Shown one piece after another: positions 1 through 7,641 of a DNA stretch of 34,681 nt. The stretch is taken from assembly GCA_036564195.1 (NCBI GenBank), contig DATCLA010000084.1, positions 1 through 34,681 of the forward strand. The letters run 5' to 3'. The notes beneath the pieces were generated by a model. The model saw only the letters and a program-made list of their open reading frames with translations, was not told where the DNA came from and ran no database searches. Each line of letters opens with the position of its first letter. The first letter of the stretch is position 1. This DNA comes from DATCLA01 sp036564195. Lineage in GTDB: Bacteria; Bacillota; UBA4882; UBA8346. The position numbers and the translations under genes were made by a program.

Positions 1-43
1 GATTAATAATACTTAAACTGTTTAAGAAACCAGTGCTCAATTT

Positions 44-160
44 AAGGAATTGCATAATTCACGATTGAAGCTTTGTCACACAATATATTGATATATACAT
101 CCAGGCGAGCTACTATATATTGTGGTCAAAGGGTTTGTTAAGGTGATTATACAATTCCTT
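44..160. repeat. Dispersed imperfect palindrome, copy 1
   Basis: The first of four related copies in the window. It begins AAGGAATTGCATAATTC and ends with the near-complement ending CAATTCCTT, so the whole unit can fold into one long hairpin. Internal blocks (AAGCTTTG, CAATATATTGA, ACTATATATTGTGG, TCAAAGGG) recur in the other copies. It lies in a gene-free stretch at the left edge. A MITE-like or REP-like element is the likely class. Confidence 0.85.
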
Positions 161-314
161 CAATTAACTATTTGTACTGGTTTTTTAAATTATATACAGT
201 ACATCGGTAGTCCGGGGTACTTAACCAACTAATTTCCGGAGCGGGGTGCGGTCATGAGAGTTAGCCCAAAGATTACTTAACTCTTAATAAATGTCCTAAA
301 ATGGCGGGTAATAC

Positions 315-354
315 AAAAGCCTTCGGAAGCAGGATTGCTAGCGAGGCTTTTTTT
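315..354. terminator. Possible bidirectional intrinsic terminator
   Basis: AAAAGCCT and AGGCTTTT form an 8-bp stem (a bulged TCG/CGA can extend it) around a loop of about 21 bases, with a T run on the plus-strand side. It lies just past the stop of the small minus-strand gene at 368-517, so it could end that transcript. Confidence 0.45.
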
Positions 355-367
355 AAGCGGTTAATTG

Positions 368-517
368 CTATTTTTTTTCGGTTGCCTTGGTTTGCCCGAC
401 ATCTTTGTTATCATATTCCTCGGCAAATTCCAGAGCGGCGTTTTCACCGAGTTGGTCATTGGCAACATCCGGGGCAATTTTCATCCCTTTAGCAGGCTTT
501 TTTTGCCGTTTATCCAT
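368..517 (-). CDS. Small hydrophilic protein, 49 aa, unknown function
   Basis: A complete 50-codon reading frame on the minus strand starts at ATG 517, with an excellent Shine-Dalgarno site (AGGAGGG) about five bases upstream, and stops with TAG at 368-370. The product is very charged: it begins MDKRQKKPAKGMKIAPD, has an acidic middle (ENAALEFAEEYDNKD) and ends in ATEKK. There are no cysteines, membrane segments or signal peptide. Size and composition resemble the small hydrophilic proteins of spore-formers, but I do not recognise a family. A stem-loop follows the stop codon. The strong ribosome site and clean frame make translation likely. Confidence 0.65.
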   Translation of the reverse strand: MDKRQKKPAKGMKIAPDVANDQLGENAALEFAEEYDNKDVGQTKATEKK

Positions 518-529
518 AGTATCCCTCCT

Positions 530-855
530 TTTAATTTAGCATGTCTAAGCGGAGAGTTTTTATACGGTCTGCCGGGGTAATTGAAGTATTTATAAAAAGG
601 CAGTGATTAATTGTGGCCGGACCGGTGTTCTTTTTCTGGAGAAGAGGCAATATCAGGTAAATCAATGCCGGTAACGAAGGCATCAATGTTTACTCTTGTT
701 CTCTAGGGTAATCTGTTATAAAAATTGATGGCGGTTTTTTACAATTATATATAGTGATGCAAAAAGAAGGTATTTATGGTTTGGTATGGAATTTACTCTA
801 TTAGTAGCGGTTGCAGTCATTGTGAAAATATAAACCATAATTTTTAGGAGGGGTG
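530..855. other. Gene-free stretch before the LptD-like gene
   Basis: Nothing convincing is encoded here. Short open frames on both strands have neither a good ribosome site nor protein-like composition. The stretch should hold the promoters of the divergent small gene (368-517) and of the LptD-like gene, but I could not pick a clear -35/-10 pair. Confidence 0.4.
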
Positions 856-873
856 GTGAACTGTTACATTTAA
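856..873 (+). promoter_or_regulatory. Possible five-codon leader ORF coupled to the LptD-like start
   Basis: The Shine-Dalgarno sequence AGGAGG at 847-852 is about 20 bases from ATG 873, which is too far for normal initiation. A GTG at 856 opens five codons ending in TAA at 871-873, which overlaps the ATG as TAATG, an arrangement typical of translational coupling. An in-frame CTG at 861 is the alternative explanation. Confidence 0.35.
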
Positions 874-2312
874 TGCGGTTTTTAGTATTTACCCTGGCGT
901 TTATGCTTACCATGGTATATTCCTCGCGTGCCTGGGCTCAAGGACAGAAAATAACCCAACGCTTTAGCAATATTACCATTGAAACGTCGGGGGATCAGAC
1001 TTATGATTTGGAAACAAATATTGTCACTGTTCCGGATCATGCTAAAATAACCCTTGATGATGTGGTAATTGAAGCGGATTCTTTGATATATTACGGAAAT
1101 CAAAACTTAACGGTAGCTACAGGAAATGTATTTTTAACCAAGCCGGGTTTAACCATGACTGCCAAGCGATTGACGTACCAGGATACTACCGGCTTGGTGG
1201 AAGCCTCCGGCAGTGCCCGGCTGGTTTCGCCGCAACAATCATATACTTCGGAATCGATTCGTTACAATTTAACTACAATGACCGGGGAGGTAGGTGCATT
1301 TCGGGGAGTAGTGGAAAGCGGCAAGAAAAATTATTACTTAACGGGCGAGCAGGCAAAGGTCGACGCAGCCGTAACAACAATAACCCCCGCCGGATTGACC
1401 CGTTGTCCCCGTCTCAGACATCCCGATTATATTTTTAATTCCAAAAAAATGCGGATCGTGGGGGATCAGATCTATCTGGAAAAAGTGGTTATCAAAGTTT
1501 TGGGGGTTCCAGTCCTTTATCTGCCGCGACTCAAATTAAGCCAAAATAACGAGGCACCTGATTTTAGCATGAATAGTAACCAGGGAGATGAACCGGATTT
1601 AAGTACTCCCGGCGGTTCGTTCAATCCATCCCCGGAACTGCGCAGCCGTTGGGTTTACCGGATTGAGGCTAATACCACCCGTCCCGCCAAAATCGCGTTA
1701 GGCCGGGCTTATGCCTGGGGCCGTTATTCGGACCGGTTTGAAGTGGAGTTAAACTCCAATGGTTTTTTTAGCCTGGTTGATACTTATGGAATTGATTTTA
1801 AAAAGTATCATCTGGCCTTTGACGGCAAAATTGACCTGACCTCAGAGCCCGAACGGGAACTGGGGGTCACCTTCAGCCGTAAAACCTGGGATACCGGTTA
1901 TGGGGATTTGAAGCTTTCGGTCTTCTCCCGTCTGCTTTATACCAAAGAGAGTGACCGGAGTTATCAGGGTGTGTATAGCGGGATTCGTTTTGACTACCAG
2001 CCCCACAAATTATTAAGCTTCAGTTACTTTTATTTGGACCCAATGAAAGGTTCTGAGGCAGACTGGGATCAGATTGAACCGGATTTTATGGAGATCAAAA
2101 ACTATCGGTTGGGTGGGAACTTTATGTTTAACTCAGATATTCCTTTGAGCGCCCATTACAGTATCCTTTATAAAGGGTCCTATAACTTTGATAACTCTGG
2201 CTGGACCAGTCATGTCTTGGGACTGACCCGGGAGGTTTGTTGCCTCAGGTGCGGTTTTGGCTGGGACTTCGCAAAAGAGTTACTGGAATTACGGTTTAAG
2301 TTAAGTTTTTAG
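873..2312 (+). CDS. OstA/LptD-like outer-membrane protein
   Basis: The 479-residue product starts with a signal peptide (about residues 1-22, ending SRAWA) and an OstA/LptA-type beta-jellyroll region (about 30-150, with paired strands such as ITLDDVVIEADSLIYY and LTMTAKRLTYQD). The rest is rich in alternating hydrophobic and aromatic strands, as in an outer-membrane barrel. The last residues, RFKLSF, resemble the C-terminal phenylalanine beta-signal read by the Bam machinery. Classical LptD is about 780 residues, so this is a short form of the type found in Bacillota with two membranes. The expected role is inserting lipopolysaccharide-like lipids or supporting the outer membrane. The gene stands alone between a small divergent gene and asnA and is followed by a terminator. 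The family call rests mainly on the N-terminal half. Confidence 0.7.
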   Translation: MRFLVFTLAFMLTMVYSSRAWAQGQKITQRFSNITIETSGDQTYDLETNIVTVPDHAKITLDDVVIEADSLIYYGNQNLTVATGNVFLTKPGLTMTAKRLTYQDTTGLVEASGSARLVSPQQSYTSESIRYNLTTMTGEVGAFRGVVESGKKNYYLTGEQAKVDAAVTTITPAGLTRCPRLRHPDYIFNSKKMRIVGDQIYLEKVVIKVLGVPVLYLPRLKLSQNNEAPDFSMNSNQGDEPDLSTPGGSFNPSPELRSRWVYRIEANTTRPAKIALGRAYAWGRYSDRFEVELNSNGFFSLVDTYGIDFKKYHLAFDGKIDLTSEPERELGVTFSRKTWDTGYGDLKLSVFSRLLYTKESDRSYQGVYSGIRFDYQPHKLLSFSYFYLDPMKGSEADWDQIEPDFMEIKNYRLGGNFMFNSDIPLSAHYSILYKGSYNFDNSGWTSHVLGLTREVCCLRCGFGWDFAKELLELRFKLSF

Positions 2313-2348
2313 ACTAATCAGTTAATATTTGAGGTTTATGGTTTCCGG

Positions 2349-2380
2349 AGACCTTGCCATATCGGCAGGGTCTTTGTTTG
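2349..2380 (+). terminator. Intrinsic terminator after the LptD-like gene
   Basis: AGACCTTGCC and GGCAGGGTCT form a stem of about 10 bp around ATATC, followed by TTTGTTTG. It separates this gene from asnA. Confidence 0.75.
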
Positions 2381-2419
2381 GTTGAGATGCTAAACAATAG
2401 TAAATCCGGAGAAATTTTA

Positions 2420-2428
2420 TGATATAAT
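2420..2428 (+). promoter_or_regulatory. Extended -10 promoter element for asnA-asnS
   Basis: TGATATAAT is a TG-N-TATAAT extended -10 box about 110 bases before the asnA start. No good -35 box was found at 17 bases. I looked for a T-box antiterminator between here and asnA and saw none of its conserved blocks. Confidence 0.45.
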
Positions 2429-2540
2429 AACCTACATAAAGTTTTTTAAAATGAAACCGGTTGTTTTTTAAACCCGGAAAAAATCAGTCCGGCCAGACCG
2501 GAGCATTTTGGAATCAAGCTGTTGGGTTAGGAGTGTTGAT

Positions 2541-3563
2541 ATGGTAGAAATTAGGCATAATCTAAAACTCCCGGATGGATACCGGCCTTTGTTATCATTA
2601 CGTGAGACTGAAGTAGCCATCAAACGGGTTAAAGACTTCTTTGAAGCGGCTTTAGCCAGGGAACTGAAGCTGACCCGGGTTTCTGCCCCGCTGTTTGTCC
2701 GGCCTGAGACCGGCCTTAATGATAATTTAAACGGGGTTGAACGGCCGGTGGCTTTCGATGTCAAAGGTTTAAACGGCAACTGGGTGGAAATCGTCCAGTC
2801 TTTAGCCAAATGGAAGCGGATGGCCTTAAAAGTCTATGGTTTTGGACCGGGGGAGGGTTTGTATACCGACATGAACGCGATCCGCCGCGATGAGGACCTT
2901 GACAACCTCCACTCGATTTATGTGGACCAATGGGACTGGGAGCTAATCATTACCCGGGAACAACGCAACATCGCGACTTTACGCCGTACTGTTGAGGCGA
3001 TTTATAAAGTGTTTCTGGAGACGGAAGACTATCTATGCCGTTTGTATCCGGTACTCCAACCTTGGTTACCCCGGGAGCTTTCTTTCATCACTACGCAGGA
3101 GCTGGAGGAGGAATATCCGGATTTTACACCCAAGCAACGGGAGGATGCGGTCTGCCGGAAACGGGGCGCGGTTTTTCTGATGCAAATCGGTAGCGTCTTG
3201 AAGTCCGGCCAACGGCACGACGGTCGGGCACCGGACTATGATGATTGGAAGTTAAACGGAGATCTGCTCTTTTGGAACCCCCTGTTGGAACAGGCCTTCG
3301 AAGTTTCTTCGATGGGAATCCGGGTTGATCAACAGGCATTAATGGAACAATTAAAAGCAGCGCACTGCGTGGAGCGGGCTGAGCTTGTTTATCACCGGGC
3401 GTTGTTAGCCGGTGAGCTTCCGGATACGATCGGCGGCGGGATTGGGCAATCCCGGATTTGTATGTTTTTTTTGCAAAAAGCCCATATCGGAGAGGTACAG
3501 GCCTCGGTTTGGCCGGAGACCATGATTACCCAATGCGCTGCCGCCAATATTCCGTTATTGTAA
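2541..3563 (+). CDS. asnA: Aspartate-ammonia ligase (asparagine synthetase A)
   Basis: AsnA makes asparagine from aspartate, ammonia and ATP in the cytoplasm. The product is 340 residues (E. coli AsnA 330) and belongs to the class II aminoacyl-tRNA-synthetase-like fold. Family blocks are clear: SAPLFVRPETGLNDNLNG, the stretch around YTDMNAIRRDEDLDNLHS, QWDWE, RHDGRAPDYDDW and a C-terminal GGGIGQSR. I place the start at ATG 2541 because GGTTAGGAG lies seven bases upstream and the protein then begins MVEIRHNLKLPD; the frame is open upstream to 2508 but lacks a ribosome site. asnS follows after 12 bases in the same operon, linking asparagine supply to its tRNA charging. Confidence 0.95.
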   Translation: MVEIRHNLKLPDGYRPLLSLRETEVAIKRVKDFFEAALARELKLTRVSAPLFVRPETGLNDNLNGVERPVAFDVKGLNGNWVEIVQSLAKWKRMALKVYGFGPGEGLYTDMNAIRRDEDLDNLHSIYVDQWDWELIITREQRNIATLRRTVEAIYKVFLETEDYLCRLYPVLQPWLPRELSFITTQELEEEYPDFTPKQREDAVCRKRGAVFLMQIGSVLKSGQRHDGRAPDYDDWKLNGDLLFWNPLLEQAFEVSSMGIRVDQQALMEQLKAAHCVERAELVYHRALLAGELPDTIGGGIGQSRICMFFLQKAHIGEVQASVWPETMITQCAAANIPLL

Positions 3564-3575
3564 GAAAGGAATGAT

Positions 3576-4973
3576 GTGATTATGAAAAACGTGCTGATTA
3601 AACAGTTGTTTAGGGAGACAACTGCCTATCTCGGCCAACCGGTGCAAGTATCCGGTTGGGTCCGGACCATTCGCGACTCTAAAACCTTTGGTTTTATCGA
3701 ACTTAATGACGGCTCCTTCTATAAAAACCTTCAGATTGTCTGTGACAACCAATTGGCCAATTTCAGTGAGATTATGAAACTGGGAGTTGGCTCGGCCATC
3801 GTAGCTGAAGGTAATCTGGTCGAAAGTCCGGGTACCAAACAACCCTTCGAATTGAAAGCCACTGCCATAACGGTGGAAGGAACTTCGGCTCCGGATTATC
3901 CGTTACAAAAGAAACGGCATTCCTTTGAATTTTTGCGGACCATTGCCCATCTGCGGCCCCGCACCAACACGTTTTCAGCGGTCTTTCGCATCCGTTCCCT
4001 GGCTGCTTTTGCCATCCATCGCTTTTTTCAGGAACGGGATTTTGTCTATGTCCATACTCCGCTCATTACCGGCAGTGATTGTGAAGGCGCCGGTCAGATG
4101 TTTCGTGTGACTACTTTGGATCTGGAGAACTTACCCCGTGACGCTCAAGGAAAGGTTGATTTCACCCAAGATTTCTTTGGAAAGGAGACCAATCTGACTG
4201 TCAGTGGTCAGCTGGAAGGGGAAACCTACTGTATGGCCTTTCGCAATATCTATACCTTCGGGCCTACCTTTCGGGCAGAAAACTCTAACACCCCCCGTCA
4301 TGCGGCGGAATTTTGGATGATCGAGCCGGAAATTGCCTTTGCCGACTTGAATGATGATATGGAGTTGGCGGAAGCCATGATTAAATATGTGATTAACTAT
4401 TGCATGGAGAATGTTCCCGAAGAGATGGAGTTCTTTAATAAAATGATTGATCCCGGTCTGTTTGAGCGCCTTAATAATGTGGTAAATTCCGAATTTGTCC
4501 ACATTACTTATACCGAAGCCATTGAACTGCTAAAAAAAGCTAAGAACCGGTTCGAATATCCGGTTGAATGGGGTAAAGACTTGCAGACCGAACATGAACG
4601 CTACCTGACTGAGCAGGTCTTCAAAAAGCCGGTGTTTGTCACCGATTATCCCAAGGAGATCAAAGCCTTTTATATGCGCTTAAATGATGACGGGAAAACA
4701 GTAGCCGCGATGGATCTGTTGGTCCCGGGGGTGGGTGAGATCATCGGCGGTAGCCAGCGCGAAGAACGTTTAGAATTATTGGAAAAACGCATGACAGAAT
4801 TGGGTTTGAAACATAAGGACTACTGGTGGTATCTTGACCTTCGTAAGTACGGCGGAACTCGGCATGCCGGTTACGGTCTTGGCTTTGAACGGTTAATCAT
4901 GTACCTGACCGGGATGACTAACATTCGCGATGTCATTGCTTACCCACGCACGGTGCGGTCGGCGGAGTTTTAG
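3576..4973 (+). CDS. asnS: Asparaginyl-tRNA synthetase
   Basis: It charges tRNA-Asn with asparagine using ATP. The 465-residue product has an N-terminal OB-fold anticodon-binding domain (VQVSGWVRTIRDSK onward, about residues 20-105) and a class II catalytic core. Motif 2 appears as FRAENSNTPRHAAEFWMIEP and motif 3 as GLGFERLIMYLTG close to the end. It is the second gene of the asnA-asnS pair. Two starts are possible, GTG 3576 and ATG 3582, two codons apart; AAAGGA at 3565-3570 is 5 and 11 bases from them, so the choice is open. An intrinsic terminator follows at 5040-5076. Confidence 0.95.
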   Translation: MIMKNVLIKQLFRETTAYLGQPVQVSGWVRTIRDSKTFGFIELNDGSFYKNLQIVCDNQLANFSEIMKLGVGSAIVAEGNLVESPGTKQPFELKATAITVEGTSAPDYPLQKKRHSFEFLRTIAHLRPRTNTFSAVFRIRSLAAFAIHRFFQERDFVYVHTPLITGSDCEGAGQMFRVTTLDLENLPRDAQGKVDFTQDFFGKETNLTVSGQLEGETYCMAFRNIYTFGPTFRAENSNTPRHAAEFWMIEPEIAFADLNDDMELAEAMIKYVINYCMENVPEEMEFFNKMIDPGLFERLNNVVNSEFVHITYTEAIELLKKAKNRFEYPVEWGKDLQTEHERYLTEQVFKKPVFVTDYPKEIKAFYMRLNDDGKTVAAMDLLVPGVGEIIGGSQREERLELLEKRMTELGLKHKDYWWYLDLRKYGGTRHAGYGLGFERLIMYLTGMTNIRDVIAYPRTVRSAEF

Positions 4974-5039
4974 AGTTTTAGCCGGAAACGTGGGGTGACT
5001 CTTTCACAACAGGTTTTTTGCTCGGTTTTACATAAAATG

Positions 5040-5076
5040 AGGCATTTTACGCTAAACGTAAGATGCCTTAATTTTT
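5040..5076 (+). terminator. Intrinsic terminator after asnS
   Basis: AGGCATTTTACG and CGTAAGATGCCT pair over 12 positions (one weak pair) around CTAAA, followed by TAATTTTT. It closes the asnA-asnS operon. Confidence 0.85.
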
Positions 5077-5178
5077 ATCCAATCTATATATATTTTATTG
5101 AAAACCATAAGTTTGCCACGTTTATTGGTAATTCATGCCAATATTTGGATAAGAGTAATCGAACCGGAAATCCCTTTA

Positions 5179-5207
5179 TTGTCAGGATATGATCGGTCCG
5201 TTATAAT
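5179..5207 (+). promoter_or_regulatory. Sigma-A type promoter for engB
   Basis: TTGTCA at 5179-5184 and TATAAT at 5202-5207 are separated by exactly 17 bases, a near-consensus housekeeping promoter. The engB start codon is 40 bases past the -10 box. Confidence 0.8.
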
Positions 5208-5247
5208 TAAGGAAAACTTTTAAATTATTGGGTTCAAGGAGTTAACC

Positions 5248-5832
5248 ATGGAAATTAAAAATGCCAGCTATGTTTTGACCGCGGTCCGGCCGGATCAGTA
5301 TCCCGTGCCCGACCGACCGGAAATCGCTTTAGTAGGCCGGTCTAATGTCGGTAAATCCGCGCTTATCAACGCACTGGCGAACCGTAAAAACCTAGCCCGA
5401 GTGGCGGCAACTCCGGGAAAGACGCGGGAAATCAATTTTTATAATGTAAATAACACTGTTTATTTTGTCGATCTACCGGGGTACGGGTATGCCAAGGTGT
5501 CCAAGGCCGTCCAGGAATCCTGGGCGGAAATGATCGAAACCTATCTGAATACCCGTGCTCAGCTTCGACTGATCTTGATGCTGGTGGATATCAGGCATGA
5601 TCCCACCAGTGATGATCAACTGATGTATCAATGGTTGACCGGACAGGCTAAGTCCCGGCTTATTATCGCCTCCAAGCTGGATAAGATTGCCGTCAGCCAA
5701 GTTGAGAAACGGCTCCGGGAGATCAGGACAGTGTTAGGAATGAATCCCGCTGAGCCCCTCATTCCCTTCTCCGCAGTAACCAAAGAAGGCCGCAAGGAAA
5801 TTTGGGCACAAATCGAGAGCTATCTTAGATAA
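5248..5832 (+). CDS. engB: Ribosome-biogenesis GTPase EngB (YsxC/YihA)
   Basis: EngB is an essential cytoplasmic GTPase needed for large ribosomal subunit assembly. The 194-residue product matches the usual family size. G motifs are in order: G1 GRSNVGKS (30-37), G2 TPGKTR (55-60), G3 DLPGYG (75-80), G4 SKLDK (142-146, where TKADK is more common) and G5 FSAVTKEG near the end. The start ATG 5248 is preceded by AAGGAG at eight to nine bases and by its own near-consensus promoter. A possible 33-codon gene follows closely. Confidence 0.95.
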   Translation: MEIKNASYVLTAVRPDQYPVPDRPEIALVGRSNVGKSALINALANRKNLARVAATPGKTREINFYNVNNTVYFVDLPGYGYAKVSKAVQESWAEMIETYLNTRAQLRLILMLVDIRHDPTSDDQLMYQWLTGQAKSRLIIASKLDKIAVSQVEKRLREIRTVLGMNPAEPLIPFSAVTKEGRKEIWAQIESYLR

Positions 5833-5845
5833 AGGAGAGCCCGAA

Positions 5846-5947
5846 ATGACGGGGAAAAGTCGGCGCGTCACTTATGGCGCGAAACTTGGCGGTGAAAGTC
5901 GCTCCGAAGAAGATTGCCACCGGGAGTTTTTTAAGATATTATGGTAG
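5846..5947 (+). CDS. Possible 33-aa protein behind engB
   Basis: An ATG at 5846 lies seven bases after AAAGGAGA (which overlaps the engB stop region) and opens 33 codons to TAG at 5945-5947. The peptide starts MTGKSRRVTYGAKLGGE and ends FFKILW, basic then hydrophobic. I know no family. The good ribosome site and position right behind engB argue for translation; the short length argues caution. Its end overlaps the left arm of a long inverted repeat. Confidence 0.35.
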   Translation: MTGKSRRVTYGAKLGGESRSEEDCHREFFKILW

Positions 5948-5992
5948 CAATGGAGTAAAACTAAGGATCAGTTAAAGGAGAACTTCCGGTGG
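5917..5992 (+). repeat. Long-range inverted repeat behind engB
   Basis: CCACCGGGAGTT (5917-5928) pairs with AACTTCCGGTGG (5981-5992) with one mismatch, leaving a loop of about 52 bases. A T-rich stretch (TTTACTTTTTT) follows within 20 bases, so it may act as a terminator or mRNA 3' end structure. Confidence 0.5.
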
Positions 5993-6015
5993 CGGAAACT
6001 TTACTTTTTTAAGTT

Positions 6016-6130
6016 AAGGAATTGCATAATTCCCGATTTAAGCTTTGGCCTACAATATATTGAGATACATTTAGGCTAGTCACTATATATTGTCGCCAAA
6101 GGGCTTATTAAGGTAATTATGCAATTCCCT
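6016..6130. repeat. Dispersed imperfect palindrome, copy 2
   Basis: A 115-base copy beginning AAGGAATTGCATAATTCCCG and ending GCAATTCCCT. It sits immediately upstream of lemA, with its right end only about five bases from the lemA ribosome site, so any folded hairpin would be in or next to the lemA leader. Confidence 0.85.
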
Positions 6131-6148
6131 CAAGTGGGAGGGATTAGT

Positions 6149-6718
6149 TTGAAAAAATTTACTGGAATCTTAATTGCTGTTATTGTCATTTTATTACTGG
6201 CAATTCCGGTGTGGATGTATTTTAACTTCTATAACAGCGTGACGGTGTTGCAAAACAATGCCGAAGCCCAGTTAAAACAGGTTGATAATCAACTGCAACG
6301 CCGGCATGACCTGATTCCCAATCTGGTCAATACCGTAAAGGGTTACGCTAAACACGAAACCGAAATTTTTACCAACATTGCTGCTGCCCGGAGCCGGTTG
6401 GCACAGGCCGGGTCGGTTCAAGAAAAGGCTGCCGCCAACAATCAACTGGAAGGAGCGTTAAGCCGGCTACTGCTGGTAGTGGAGAACTATCCACAGTTAA
6501 AAGCGAACGAGCAGTTTAACCGGCTAATGGATAATCTGGAAGGAACGGAGAATCGGCTGGCGGTAGAACGGAAGCGTTACAATGAACTGGTGAAAGAGTA
6601 TAATACTAAAATTCAACTCTTTCCCGGAAGAATCTTTGCCGGGATCATGGGAGTTTCCAAACTGGAATATTTCGAAGTCTCAGAAACTGCCAGGGAAAAC
6701 CCGGAGGTTAAGTTTTAA
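6149..6718 (+). CDS. lemA: LemA family protein
   Basis: The 189-residue product has one N-terminal membrane segment (FTGILIAVIVILLLAIPVWMYF) followed by the helical LemA domain with its typical RRHDLIPNLVNTVKGYAKHE block and a closing FPGRIFAG stretch. The function of LemA proteins is not well settled; they are membrane-anchored with a coiled-coil-rich body. I choose TTG 6149 as the start because GGGAGG lies about seven bases upstream and the protein then begins MKKFTG; the ATG at 6119 lies inside the dispersed repeat and has no ribosome site. lemA followed by TPM-domain genes is a widespread arrangement, and the next two genes are both TPM proteins. Confidence 0.9.
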   Translation: MKKFTGILIAVIVILLLAIPVWMYFNFYNSVTVLQNNAEAQLKQVDNQLQRRHDLIPNLVNTVKGYAKHETEIFTNIAAARSRLAQAGSVQEKAAANNQLEGALSRLLLVVENYPQLKANEQFNRLMDNLEGTENRLAVERKRYNELVKEYNTKIQLFPGRIFAGIMGVSKLEYFEVSETARENPEVKF

Positions 6719-6802
6719 TTACTTTAGAGACATTATAAAGTATATTTCAATCCCCTTTTAGGCTTGTCAAAGAAGCCAGGCTTTGAAGTTAGGAGGCAGA
6801 CA

Positions 6803-7627
6803 ATGATTAAGCGGTGGTTGGCAGTGCTCCTCAGCTTGCTTTGGTTGACCGGTTGGACCGCTTCAGTCCGGGCCTTGGAACCTTTTACAGTTAATCAGTA
6901 TGTTACCGACCGGGCCGGCTTGTTGGCTCCGGCCGAAGCCGCCCAACTTGCGCAGGTGCTTTATGAGTATGCCCAAAGCACCGGAAACCAGTTACTGGTG
7001 ATTACCATTCCCAGCCTGGAAGGGCGGGAACCGGTTGAGTTTACCGAAGCGCTTTTTGAGTTAAATCAACCGGGACAACAGGGTAAGGATAATGGCTTAA
7101 TCTTCTTTGTAGCAAAACAGGAACGGAAGATCCGGATTGAAGTGGGCTACGGTCTGGAAGAAGCGGTCCCTGACGGGAAAGCGGGTACCATTATCCGCCA
7201 AACGATTGCACCCCGTTTTAAAACCGGAGACTTTAGCGGCGGGATCTTTAGCGGAGTCCATGCTTTAATCCAAGCGATTACTCCCGGTTATCAAATCAAT
7301 AATCTTCCGGAGGCGGGATCTGACCGCTCTCGCTCCGGACAGAGAGGGTTTTCGCCTTTAGCCCTAATTGTCGCATTTTTAATTATTATCTTCAGTAATC
7401 TCTTCCACCGGAATAACCGTCAGATTTATCGACGTTACCAACGGGGCTATAGCGAACCGGGCCCTTTTTGGGGCGGCAGTTTTCCCTATAGAGGCTGGCC
7501 CGGAGGTAGTAGTTCCGGGGACAGCGGCGGTTTCCGAGGTGGCAGCGGTCGTTTCCGAGGTGGCAGCGGTCGTTTCCGGGGGGGCGGCGGCAGCTTCGGT
7601 GGGGGCGGTGCTAGCGGTGACTGGTAA
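6803..7627 (+). CDS. TPM-domain membrane protein with Gly-rich tail (YgcG type)
   Basis: The 274-residue protein has a signal peptide (MIKRWLAVLLSLLWLTG... ending SVRA), a TPM domain (about residues 25-165, with FTVNQYVTDRAGLL, KDNGLIFFVA and the RKIRIEVGYGLEEAVPD block), one membrane segment (LALIVAFLIIIFSNLF) and a glycine/arginine/serine-rich tail ending GGGGASGDW. The start is ATG 6803, six bases after AGGAGG. TPM proteins have been linked to photosystem repair in plants, but the role of the bacterial YgcG group is unclear. The DNA of the tail carries a 21-base tandem repeat. It lies in a cluster with lemA and a second TPM gene. Confidence 0.9.
   Translation: MIKRWLAVLLSLLWLTGWTASVRALEPFTVNQYVTDRAGLLAPAEAAQLAQVLYEYAQSTGNQLLVITIPSLEGREPVEFTEALFELNQPGQQGKDNGLIFFVAKQERKIRIEVGYGLEEAVPDGKAGTIIRQTIAPRFKTGDFSGGIFSGVHALIQAITPGYQINNLPEAGSDRSRSGQRGFSPLALIVAFLIIIFSNLFHRNNRQIYRRYQRGYSEPGPFWGGSFPYRGWPGGSSSGDSGGFRGGSGRFRGGSGRFRGGGGSFGGGGASGDW
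7531..7580 (+). repeat. 21-base tandem repeat in the Gly-rich tail
   Basis: TTTCCGAGGTGGCAGCGGTC(G) occurs twice in full (7531-7551, 7552-7572) and then begins a third, degenerate unit. It encodes repeated FRGGSGR and stays in frame, so copy number could vary without breaking the gene. Confidence 0.85.
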
Positions 7628-7641
7628 AAACGGAGGGAGAA

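Noticed and set aside
2429..2540. T-box riboswitch before asnA
   Set aside because: An asparagine T-box would be expected for such an operon in Bacillota, but its conserved antiterminator and specifier blocks are absent and the leader is too short.
4995..5192. 65-codon frame behind asnS
   Set aside because: It runs straight through the asnS terminator hairpin and the engB promoter, has no ribosome site and does not look like a protein.
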